NCBI RefSeq assembly: GCF_902364365.1
Contig: NZ_CABJDN010000002.1
Location: 724,590 to 788,589, forward strand
DNA length: 64,000 bases
From: Bacteroides intestinalis
GTDB taxonomy: Bacteria; Bacteroidota; Bacteroidia; Bacteroidales; Bacteroidaceae
Direction of reading: 5' to 3'
Shown one piece after another: positions 57,112-64,000 of this stretch; position 1 is the first letter of the stretch, and every line of letters starts with the position of its first letter. The translations under genes were made by a program, and so were the position numbers. The notes below the pieces were generated by a model. That model searched no databases and was not told the DNA's origin. It was given only the letters and a program-made list of their open reading frames with translations.

Positions 57112-58059
57112 ATGAAACAAAAGTTATTATTGGAAATGCTATCCACCACCATTCAGGAGCTTCGTGCTAATGGTCAATGGGGCACTGCTCACGTTTATCG
57201 AAGTGCCCGCAATTCTTTTTCTACATTTAATAATAATAAGGATATACCATTTTACAAATTGGATCCTAACTTATTAAAAAGCTTTGAGATATATCTTCGT
57301 CAACGCAAATGTAGTTGGAATACGGTTTCTACTTATATGAAAGTATTAAGAGCTATTTATAACCGAGCAGTAGACAATGGATATGCTTTATATGTTCCGC
57401 GACTTTTCAAGCATGTGCATACAAGTGTGTGTGCGGATCAAAGAAGGGCTTTAGAGGTTTCTGATATAGGGAATCTGCTTTGTGAGACAGAAAAAGCAGC
57501 CACGTGTGGTTCTTTACCTATAGAGTTGCAAACTACGAAGAACATATTCGCACTCATGTTCTTACTACGCGGTATTCCGTTTGTAGATTTGGCATATTTG
57601 CGTAAAGCGGATATTCAAGGTAATACTCTAAGATACCGTAGGCGAAAGACTGGACGTTTATTGACTGTAATGTTGACACCAGATGCTATGAAACTTATAC
57701 GTATAGTAGCTAAAACAAAGCCGGAATCTCCTTATCTTTTTCCCTTTTTATCAAGCCCAGAAGGTACAGAAGCTGCTTATCATGAGTATCAATCATCCTT
57801 AAGGATGTTTAATTATCGATTATCCCGATTAAAAAAATATATGAAAACTGCTGCCCATCTAAGTTCCTATACTATTAGGCATACATGGGCAACAATGGCA
57901 TATTATTGCGAAATACATCCAGGTATTATATCAGAAGCGATGGGGCACTCGTCTATCAAAGTGACGGAAACTTACTTAAAGCCGTTCCAAAATGAGAAAA
58001 TAGATAATGCTAATTCGCAAGTTATCTCTTATGTGAAAGAATACGCAAGTATTGTTTAG
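57112..58059 (+). CDS. Tyrosine recombinase inside the invertible segment (Tsr-like invertase)
   Basis: 315 residues from the ATG at 57112; earlier starts would run back over the outward promoter. The N-terminal SAM-like DNA-binding domain has LRQRKCSWNTVSTYMK. The catalytic residues are visible: Arg in LLRGIPFVDLAYL, Lys in RRRKTGR, YTIRHTWAT (Tyr in place of the first His, as in many Bacteroides recombinases), GHSS and the nucleophile in TETYLK. It most likely inverts the segment in which it lies. A stem-loop terminator follows at 58095-58117. It is related to the partial recombinase at the right window end. Confidence 0.9.
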   Translation: MKQKLLLEMLSTTIQELRANGQWGTAHVYRSARNSFSTFNNNKDIPFYKLDPNLLKSFEIYLRQRKCSWNTVSTYMKVLRAIYNRAVDNGYALYVPRLFKHVHTSVCADQRRALEVSDIGNLLCETEKAATCGSLPIELQTTKNIFALMFLLRGIPFVDLAYLRKADIQGNTLRYRRRKTGRLLTVMLTPDAMKLIRIVAKTKPESPYLFPFLSSPEGTEAAYHEYQSSLRMFNYRLSRLKKYMKTAAHLSSYTIRHTWATMAYYCEIHPGIISEAMGHSSIKVTETYLKPFQNEKIDNANSQVISYVKEYASIV

Positions 58060-58094
58060 AGATTTATTAGAATAATAATCGGTTTTACGTTCAC

Positions 58095-58125
58095 CCCGGG
58101 GAATAATATTCTTCGGGCATATTTT
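58095..58125 (+). terminator. Terminator of the recombinase gene
   Basis: CCCGGGGAAT-AAT-ATTCTTCGGG stem with G-U pairs, followed by ATTTTT. It may keep recombinase transcription from entering the right lipoprotein gene. The remaining 230 bp to the right crossover site hold no good promoter, only a perfect 8-bp dyad TAAATCAA/TTGATTTA at 58331-58350. Confidence 0.7.
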
Positions 58126-58356
58126 TGTGTCCCTACTCTTCTAATGTTTTTTTGCGTCATATTGCTCAATATTAATTAATTGCATATTCTATCTAAGTAT
58201 TTTAGCTTGAAAACCTCTTTGTTTTCTCTTTTTTTGCCAATGTCAACATTATCGCAGTATTCAAAATTTACAGAATATATCAATAGCTAATGGCTAAAAA
58301 TTATGAGAAGTTACATTTCTTAGAAAAGGTTAAATCAATTATTTGATTTAGACTCT

Positions 58357-58375
58357 GTTACCTATAAAGTAACGG
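58357..58375 (-). repeat. Right crossover inverted repeat
   Basis: GTTACCTATAAAGTAACGG, exact reverse complement of the left copy. It lies in the leader region of the right lipoprotein, 80 bp before its start. Confidence 0.9.
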
Positions 58376-58455
58376 TTTTAAGAAGGTGAGGTTTTAGAAA
58401 TGAATTTTTATTATTCTTTATTTTTTTAAATTTATAAATTTAAAGTTTTTTTATT

Positions 58456-61400
58456 ATGAACAAAAAATTTCTAAGTGCAATCCTGTTTGGAGCTTTGATG
58501 ATAGGTTCTACAGGAACGTTCACGTCTTGTAAGGACTACGATGACGACATCAAGGACTTGCAGGGGCAGATTGATGCCAACAAAACTGCGATTGACAAGA
58601 TCAATGCTTTGATCAATAGCGGTTCTGTTATTACTGGCGTTAATAAAACGGATAAGGGTGTAACCGTTACATTAAGTAATGGTAACTCTTTTGATTTGAC
58701 CAATGGAAGCAATGGTACTGATGGCAAGGCAGGTTCTGTTGTTGAAATCGGCGAGAATGGCAATTGGTGGATTGACGGTAAGGATACCGGAAAACCGTCA
58801 CGTGGGGCATCAGGTTCTGCCGGAACTAGTGCTTCTACCATTTACTATGTTCCTGGAACATCAGGCGATGAAAAAGGGGTTTGGGTAAAGGTTACAGTAG
58901 CAGCCGATGGTACCGAAACAAGAGAGGCTACAAGCAATACTTGGTTGCCTGCAGGTACTATAACTGCTGTTGCTGATGACAATACTATTACATTGTTCAA
59001 TGTGAGTGGTGTAGATGGCGGTAAAGTGGTATTGGCAAGAAGTAATAGTTTCTTGAGCTCCTTGAGCTACATGACAACTAATATCAATGAAGATTTGGGT
59101 AAAGTTGCATTCTTCCCTGTTATTGGTTATGACTACGCTTCTTGGGAAAACAGTCCTATTTATGAGCATAATTCAAGCAAGAAAGATACAAAGGAAGATG
59201 CTAAATACATTACGATGTATGAAGGTTGGTTGAACATGAACTATAAGGTTAACCCTGCCACTATATCAAAAGATGCATTTACTGTTCTAGGATTCGATCA
59301 TGGAAAGGCCTATACAACCAGAGCTATTGCTCAAGAGTTAACTATTGGCACATGGGGGCTGAATGATGGTACCTTGTCTGTTCCTATCAAAGGTTTGCAG
59401 ATGATGCACTATGGCAACCTCTTTGATGATCCATTGGTGAAGAATGGTGGTAAGGGTATTGAGCAAAAAGATAAGTTCGGAAACCAAGTTGATGAATTGG
59501 CTCTTCAGGTAAAGAATAGCAAGGAAAGTGCAGCTGCTGACGGTGTTGTTACTTCTGAGTACATCACAATGAAGCGTATGGTAGTTGAACAGGAAGATGT
59601 TATGATTGGTCTAAATAAAGATATCAATTTGGACAAAGCCGTAACATTAAACCGCGACTTACACCGTATGTATCCGCTTGCTTGGAGTGCAGATAAGAAG
59701 AATACTTATAAGGCGGATCTTGCTGTGAATATCAACGTTCCTTTCGATGGTATTACAGATTTGAGCGAATATCTTGAAGAATATGCTATCCGTATTCATA
59801 CTAATACTGGATATGATAAAGGTAAAGGCATCAATGAACTTGATGGCAAGAATTCTGAGTGGCAAGCTACTTTGACAGAACTTGGATTTGACAAGCTTTC
59901 TTTGGAATATGCTATCGAACCTTATACAAAAGCTCAGGTAGACCAGAGTGAAGGTGCGGAAATATACGACAAAGAAGAAGTGATGAAGTATCTCGTATTG
60001 GACGGAAGCAAAATTTCATTCCATAAGGAAAATACAGCTTCTATTGGTCGTGAACCGATGATCAAGGTTTCATTATATGCAGGTGAAGGTGATAACAAAT
60101 TATTGGTTATGACTAAGTTGCTGAAATTGAAAGTTGTTCGTAATATCCAGCAAGATAAGTTACCAATAGCACTGGATCATTTAAAAGATCAGATACTACC
60201 GTGTCAGCCATTTGATGGGGAAAATACTTTGGGTGGATATATTGATATGGATAAGGTATTCAATGCTTTGAACATGAGTAAGGAACAGTTTGTTAATACT
60301 TATATTCGTTTAGCTACTGACTGGTGGAATTATCAACGAGGAACACTCGTTATTAAGAAAGATGGCAAAATTCTTGATGCAGATCATGCTAATGCTGTTT
60401 ATATGAATATTCAAAACGTAGAATGGTATGAAGATGGTACATACCAAAACAACAGATTGCCACTGTATATTAAACCTTATGCATTACCGGGTTTATATAC
60501 CGTAGAAATCACATACGAAACTAAGTCTACTGAAGCTGCTTACAAACAGGTTGTCATTACAGATGAATTTAGGATTGATTATCCTGAAACTTCATTGACT
60601 TACAATCCTAATATGTGGAACGGCACTGAAAACATGCTGGTTTATGGTCATGCAACGAACAATAGTGACTATGACAACCCGCTTGTAATGGAAGGTTACC
60701 TTGAAAATGGCTTCACTAAGTATACCGGTTCTTCTTGTCCGAAAGCTACTTCTACGTTGCATTTCGAAATTATCACAGATAATAGTACAGAAGGTCAATA
60801 CAATAAGGCAAACTTCTATGCTGATGGTGCTTGGCGCGTAACAATCGCAGAAGTAACTGATGGTACAGGTGCTGTTAAGCATCAGATAAAATTGGATGCT
60901 ACATGGGATGCTACAGCCGGTAAATATGGTAACTTCAAGTATGCTAAGATGGTAAACAAGAACATTAAGGTTAGAGCTTACTCTATCTTCAATGGTATTC
61001 TTGACTGCCCGAACCATGATGCAACTACTCCTGTTTGTGGTACAGCGAAAGCACACAAAGCAGGCTGTGTAAACAATGCTACGAATAGCGCAATCTTTGA
61101 TGTTAAGTTCGTTAATCCGGTTGCATTTGCTGATTATACTAACGACAAGTGGTATCTGATTGACAAAGCTCCGTCAACGACTGAATACGGTTATCAAGTT
61201 CCGTTGTACAGACTGTTCAGAATATATGATACTCACAAGTCTACAACTAACGGTATCATTTGGGAACCGACTCAGCAACAAGGCTGGTGGGAACAAGGTT
61301 CAAACAAGGATAAAGTTGGTGTAGGTCTGCGTACTTTGCACGGATTGAAGATCACTTACGTTGTTGACATCGCCAAGAATAAAGTATTGGCTGACGACGG

Positions 61401-61665
61401 TGTATTGACCAATGTACGTGTTGATGGTCTGTCTTTGCAAAATGGTAAGGTAGAGAGTGAAGGTCCTGGTATCCTTACTTGGGTTAACTCCGGTGATGCA
61501 GTTATCAGTGCACAGCCAATCGTTGTTACCATTAAAGCTTACTATGGTTGGGCTCCTACGGATTATACTGAACACAATGTTACAGTACAGGTTTATCCGG
61601 CAGACAAGGAACGTCCGGTAACATTGCCGACTCCGGGTATTGTAACGGATGGAACAAAGTATTAA
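58456..61665 (+). CDS. S-layer-like surface lipoprotein, phase-variable (predicted OFF)
   Basis: 1069 residues. Lipid cysteine at residue 25 (GTFTSC), then KDYDDDIKDLQGQID, the same surface-export tag and coiled-coil start as the left lipoprotein. A collagen-like Gly-rich stretch (about 75-120) contains GENGNWWIDGKDTG, and beta-rich domains fill the rest. No TAnnTTTG box occurs between the recombinase gene and its start, so in the shown orientation it should be silent until the segment inverts. It ends in a strong hairpin and then the 98-bp sequence shared with the left gene. Confidence 0.8.
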   Translation: MNKKFLSAILFGALMIGSTGTFTSCKDYDDDIKDLQGQIDANKTAIDKINALINSGSVITGVNKTDKGVTVTLSNGNSFDLTNGSNGTDGKAGSVVEIGENGNWWIDGKDTGKPSRGASGSAGTSASTIYYVPGTSGDEKGVWVKVTVAADGTETREATSNTWLPAGTITAVADDNTITLFNVSGVDGGKVVLARSNSFLSSLSYMTTNINEDLGKVAFFPVIGYDYASWENSPIYEHNSSKKDTKEDAKYITMYEGWLNMNYKVNPATISKDAFTVLGFDHGKAYTTRAIAQELTIGTWGLNDGTLSVPIKGLQMMHYGNLFDDPLVKNGGKGIEQKDKFGNQVDELALQVKNSKESAAADGVVTSEYITMKRMVVEQEDVMIGLNKDINLDKAVTLNRDLHRMYPLAWSADKKNTYKADLAVNINVPFDGITDLSEYLEEYAIRIHTNTGYDKGKGINELDGKNSEWQATLTELGFDKLSLEYAIEPYTKAQVDQSEGAEIYDKEEVMKYLVLDGSKISFHKENTASIGREPMIKVSLYAGEGDNKLLVMTKLLKLKVVRNIQQDKLPIALDHLKDQILPCQPFDGENTLGGYIDMDKVFNALNMSKEQFVNTYIRLATDWWNYQRGTLVIKKDGKILDADHANAVYMNIQNVEWYEDGTYQNNRLPLYIKPYALPGLYTVEITYETKSTEAAYKQVVITDEFRIDYPETSLTYNPNMWNGTENMLVYGHATNNSDYDNPLVMEGYLENGFTKYTGSSCPKATSTLHFEIITDNSTEGQYNKANFYADGAWRVTIAEVTDGTGAVKHQIKLDATWDATAGKYGNFKYAKMVNKNIKVRAYSIFNGILDCPNHDATTPVCGTAKAHKAGCVNNATNSAIFDVKFVNPVAFADYTNDKWYLIDKAPSTTEYGYQVPLYRLFRIYDTHKSTTNGIIWEPTQQQGWWEQGSNKDKVGVGLRTLHGLKITYVVDIAKNKVLADDGVLTNVRVDGLSLQNGKVESEGPGILTWVNSGDAVISAQPIVVTIKAYYGWAPTDYTEHNVTVQVYPADKERPVTLPTPGIVTDGTKY

Positions 61666-61689
61666 TAACATACTGATTCTTTAAGAGTG

Positions 61690-61725
61690 GAAGAGGGTGT
61701 TCGAAACACACCCTCTTCTTATTAA
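61690..61725 (+). terminator. First terminator of the right lipoprotein gene
   Basis: GAAGAGGGTGT (61690-61700) pairs perfectly with ACACCCTCTTC (61708-61718), then TTATT. Confidence 0.8.
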
Positions 61726-61731
61726 CAACAT

Positions 61732-61829
61732 AACTACTCTGTGAAGAATAGTCCTTTTTTTCACCATCGTGAAAAGTAAAATGTTGTTGTGTGAGGCTGT
61801 ACCCAGTGGGAGACAGCCTCACTCTTTTT
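61732..61829. repeat. Outer 98-bp inverted repeat, right copy, with terminator
   Basis: 96 of 98 identical to the left copy in inverted orientation. Here GTGAGGCTGT/ACAGCCTCAC with a TCTTTTT tail can end the right lipoprotein transcript. Confidence 0.93.
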
Positions 61830-61932
61830 ATATAGATAATCGGAAGTGGATACATATTCGTTTATAATGAAATAGAATATAGAAACAATCGTTTCTTTTT
61901 TCAAGTGTATAGTATATCTTTGCTATTGTAAT

Positions 61933-62235
61933 ATGGAAACGACAGTATTCAAATTTAGATCATTCGGTGAAAACCTTGGAGCCCGGGTTTTGGGTGAAAA
62001 GGTTCGTCAGGACTTGATAGCAACTATCGAATCCTCTGAGTGTGTGATTTTAGACTTTGAAGGAGTGAATGTTGTTTCCAATTCATTTGCAGATGAATGT
62101 ATCGCAAAACTGATCCCTATTTTAGGGTTTAATAAGTTGAAGCAAAAAACTACTTTTAGAAATATAAATGACTTTGCACGAAAAAATGTTCTGATAGCCC
62201 TTCGACGGAGATTGTCCATAATATGTGCAGAATAA
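61933..62235 (+). CDS. DUF4325 STAS-like protein
   Basis: 100 residues, cytoplasmic. CVILDFEGVNVVSNSFADEC is the core of DUF4325, a STAS-like fold in which the serine pair sits at the loop used for phosphorylation in anti-sigma antagonists. Such proteins often pair with a histidine-kinase-like ATPase, but none is adjacent, so it may be an orphan. It is followed by a clear terminator (62247-62281). Confidence 0.75.
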   Translation: METTVFKFRSFGENLGARVLGEKVRQDLIATIESSECVILDFEGVNVVSNSFADECIAKLIPILGFNKLKQKTTFRNINDFARKNVLIALRRRLSIICAE

Positions 62236-62246
62236 CTTAATATAGG

Positions 62247-62281
62247 AAGAGGTGGTATTTTATGAATATCGCCTCTTTTTT
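62247..62281 (+). terminator. Terminator after the DUF4325 gene
   Basis: AAGAGGTGGTATT pairs with AATATCGCCTCTT through two G-U pairs, followed by a T run. The rest of the 293-bp gap to higB holds no recognised gene. Confidence 0.8.
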
Positions 62282-62493
62282 CTTTTCCCCAAGCAAACCA
62301 TTTTTAGGACTTTTCTATAAAGATACAACATGACGTGAGAGAACTTAAAAGCCATGTAATAAAACCAGATGAAGCAGAAAAGACACAGATGTATTGCTGT
62401 GACTGGAGGAAGGAATCTTGCCTTACTGTCAATTTACCTATTTTGCGTGAATGTTAAACACAATGCAATATTGAAAAAAGTATCTTGTTTTTC

Positions 62494-62524
62494 TTGCATA
62501 CATGTAACTTATAAATTACCTTTG
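62494..62524 (+). promoter_or_regulatory. Promoter and candidate operator of the toxin-antitoxin operon
   Basis: -7 TACCTTTG (62517-62524), exact; a CTTG-like -33 lies 20 bp upstream. The palindrome GTAACTTATAAATTAC (14 of 16 symmetric, 62504-62519) sits between them, where the antitoxin could bind. The -7 box ends 4 bp before the ATG, so the transcript may have no leader. Confidence 0.55.
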
Positions 62525-62528
62525 CTCT

Positions 62529-62882
62529 ATGAAAGTTAGAGAAGTAGTAACATATAAAGGCTATTTTGATGAGTTTTTCAAGCAACAACCGCAAAAGGTT
62601 CGTGATAAAATCATCAAAGTATTAGATATTATCGAGCAGATAGACCGAATACCCTTGACATACCTAAAATACATTGAGGGGACTAATGGGTTATTTGAGG
62701 TTCGTGTACAGCTTGGCAATAATATATTTCGTATCTTTTGTTTCTTCGATGGTAACAAGTTGGTAGTTCTATTAAGTGGCTTTCAAAAAAAGACCCAAAA
62801 GACACCCTCCGAAGAAATAAAAAGAGCTGAACGCCTGATGACTGATTATTACGAAGAAAAAGGAAAGGAGACATTCAAATGA
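62529..62882 (+). CDS. HigB-type (Gp49-like RelE family) toxin
   Basis: 117 residues. The RelE/HigB fold is recognisable from GYFDEFFKQQPQKVRDKI, LKYIEGTNGLFEVRVQ and NIFRIFCFFDGNKLVVLLSGF, followed by the QKKTQKTP basic tail with an ERA-type helix. These toxins are ribosome-dependent mRNA interferases. The stop overlaps the antitoxin start by 4 bp, and the toxin comes first, as in HigBA. It may stabilise the adjacent variable region. Confidence 0.85.
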   Translation: MKVREVVTYKGYFDEFFKQQPQKVRDKIIKVLDIIEQIDRIPLTYLKYIEGTNGLFEVRVQLGNNIFRIFCFFDGNKLVVLLSGFQKKTQKTPSEEIKRAERLMTDYYEEKGKETFK

Positions 62883-63169
62883 ATACAAAGACATTAGATC
62901 AGATTAAAGATGAATATTACGGTGAAGTCGGGATGCCGGAACGGGATCGGCTCGAACGAGAACTTGTGGCTTTGCGCATCGGTTTCAAAATACGAAGTGC
63001 CAGAGAGAAATTGGATTTGACACAGGCAGAACTTGCAAGTCGTATTGACAAGAAACGAACATTTATATCAAAAGTCGAAAATGATGGGGAGAATATTACT
63101 CTCAAAACATTGTTTGATATTGTAGAGCGTGGACTTGGCGGTAAACTTAATATTGAGGTTCAGCTATGA
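62879..63169 (+). CDS. HigA-type XRE antitoxin
   Basis: 96 residues. The helix-turn-helix DLTQAELASRIDKKRTFISKVE lies near residue 45-65, with an N-terminal extension (residues 1-35) that may contact the toxin. It overlaps higB by ATGA. It should neutralise the toxin and repress the shared promoter. A strong terminator (63188-63224) follows. Confidence 0.85.
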   Translation: MNTKTLDQIKDEYYGEVGMPERDRLERELVALRIGFKIRSAREKLDLTQAELASRIDKKRTFISKVENDGENITLKTLFDIVERGLGGKLNIEVQL

Positions 63170-63187
63170 TATTTTAATTTAAAAAAG

Positions 63188-63224
63188 GTAACGCTTCCAC
63201 TAACAATGGGAGCGTTACTTTTTT
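63188..63224 (+). terminator. Terminator of the toxin-antitoxin operon
   Basis: GTAACGCTTCC pairs with GGGAGCGTTAC around a short loop; TTTTTTG follows. Confidence 0.85.
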
Positions 63225-63437
63225 GTTTAGGCATTTCTCTCGCTTTATCTCGCATTCGTATTTTCGCTTTTCTTCTTGGGGATGAAACCTTGTAGGTTCA
63301 AAATGCAAGATTGCTTAAATGGGCTGAAATCCACCTAATTCTAAATGTCACTTTCATATTCTCTATAAAGAGTGTAATTTCATATTCATGTTCATTTTAT
63401 ATATATTGCACGATGAAATTATATAAATTATTTAGGA

Positions 63438-64000
63438 ATGAATAGAAATGAAGTTACTTTACAGAAGATGTTCTCAATAATAATTGAGGAACTTCGTGAA
63501 AACAGCCGATGGGGAACTGCGCATATCTATCAGGCTACGTCAAATGCCTTTTCTGCATTTGTAAACAATCAGGAACTGCCCTTACGTAAATTAAATTCCG
63601 CAATACTGAAGCGGTTTGAGAACCATCTGAGGCAGCGGAACTGTAGTTGGAATACGGTTTCTACCTACATAAAAACAATACGCTCTGTCTACCACAGAGC
63701 TGTTGATATGAAATGCGCCCGGTATATACCAAGACTGTTTGAACACGTTTATACGGGTACGCGTGCAGATAGAAAGAAATCATTGGAAACATCGGATATA
63801 AGCTATCTGGTTCGTCAAACGGAAATGAGCATACAAGAGACAAATTATTTATCTCAGAATCAGCAGACAAAGGTCTTTTTCGTTCTTATGTTTATGCTGC
63901 GTGGCATTCCGTTTGTCGACCTGGCCTATCTGCATAAAAGAGATCTGCAGGGCAATGTATTGTCTTACCGTCGTCGTAAAACAGGACGGGCTTTGACGGT
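63438..64000 (+). CDS. Second tyrosine recombinase (partial, cut by the window end)
   Basis: The first 187 residues of a recombinase closely related to the one at 57112: the N-terminal MFSIIIEELRENSRWGTAHI, then LRQRNCSWNTVSTYIKTIR and LRGIPFVDLAYLHKRDLQGN correspond segment by segment. The catalytic Arg (MLRGIPF) and Lys (RRRKTGR) are present; the C-terminal HxxR and Tyr lie beyond the window. It probably acts on another invertible site to the right. Upstream 268 bp are AT-rich with no clear TAnnTTTG promoter or copy of the crossover repeat. Confidence 0.88.
   Translation, partial: MNRNEVTLQKMFSIIIEELRENSRWGTAHIYQATSNAFSAFVNNQELPLRKLNSAILKRFENHLRQRNCSWNTVSTYIKTIRSVYHRAVDMKCARYIPRLFEHVYTGTRADRKKSLETSDISYLVRQTEMSIQETNYLSQNQQTKVFFVLMFMLRGIPFVDLAYLHKRDLQGNVLSYRRRKTGRALT

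Larger units (their letters stand above)
56981..58375. mobile_element. Invertible segment with recombinase gene and outward promoter
   Basis: Bounded by CCGTTACTTTATAGGTAAC at 56981-56999 and its exact reverse complement at 58357-58375 (19 bp, no mismatch). Each copy has inverted arms around the 7-base spacer TTTATAG, as expected for a tyrosine recombinase crossover site. It holds the recombinase gene, a terminator and one outward promoter near the left end. Inversion would move the promoter from the left to the right lipoprotein gene. Confidence 0.88.

Noticed and set aside
58060..58356. A second promoter for the right lipoprotein
   Set aside because: TACATTTC and ATTATTTG look similar to the -7 box but neither fits TAnnTTTG with a TTTG at the right distance.
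62504..62519. Third copy of the recombinase crossover site near higB
   Set aside because: It shares a TATAAA centre and GTA/TAC ends with the 19-bp repeat but matches only about 13 of 17 positions and is better explained as an antitoxin operator.
62282..62528. Degraded gene between the DUF4325 gene and higB
   Set aside because: No frame of useful length or recognisable protein fragment could be traced; it holds only the toxin-antitoxin promoter at its end.

Overview
The window looks like a chromosomal segment of a Bacteroides-type gut anaerobe. Supporting signs are the MurF-alanine racemase fusion, an 11-subunit complex I operon without nuoE, nuoF and nuoG, a large TonB-dependent receptor with an N-terminal carboxypeptidase-like domain, surface lipoproteins with an acidic stretch after the lipid cysteine, and many promoters of the Bacteroides type (-33 TTTG, -7 TAnnTTTG). 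Species cannot be decided from the sequence alone.

Layout. 1-7.7 kb: a pectin-use cluster (CE7-like acetyl esterase, CE12-CE8 fusion, KdgF-like cupin, GH105-CE8 fusion, hexuronate-type MFS importer) that deacetylates and demethylates pectin, cleaves unsaturated oligomers and imports uronates. 7.7-8.0 kb: a probable small structured RNA. 8-16.2 kb: nuclease-helicase, TatC, TatA, MurF-Alr and a GSCFA protein. 16.2-17.6 kb: an S24-type repressor with its own candidate operators. 17.6-22.3 kb: dxs-trkA-trkH. 22.4-33.1 kb: a small secreted protein and the nuoA-N operon. 33.2-36 kb: a soluble multi-PAS histidine kinase. 36.1-40.6 kb: a TonB-dependent receptor and lipoprotein pair behind a four-unit 11-bp direct repeat that resembles a Pho box. 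40.8-44 kb: MscS channel plus a DUF4435/ATPase pair with the layout of PARIS anti-phage systems. 44-53.2 kb: EamA transporter, MeaB GTPase, DUF1573 protein and a giant alpha-2-macroglobulin.

53.2-61.9 kb is the most striking part. Two large S-layer-like surface lipoproteins face away from each other around a 1.4-kb segment bounded by a perfect 19-bp inverted repeat. That segment holds a tyrosine recombinase and one strong outward promoter. In the orientation shown the promoter drives the left lipoprotein. Inversion would move it to the right one, giving an either/or surface switch. Both genes end in the same 98-bp sequence (96/98 identical, inverted), which carries a terminator. Two tandem micropeptide genes lie just beyond the left end. 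61.9-64 kb: a DUF4325 protein, a HigB/HigA-type toxin-antitoxin pair and the start of a second, related recombinase cut by the window edge.

Two kinds of non-coding repeat recur: (a) palindromic elements with a conserved core close to CGGTAnnATAGCGTA but different arms, one of which lies in frame inside nuoL; (b) four unrelated arrays with an exact 22-bp or 11-bp period.
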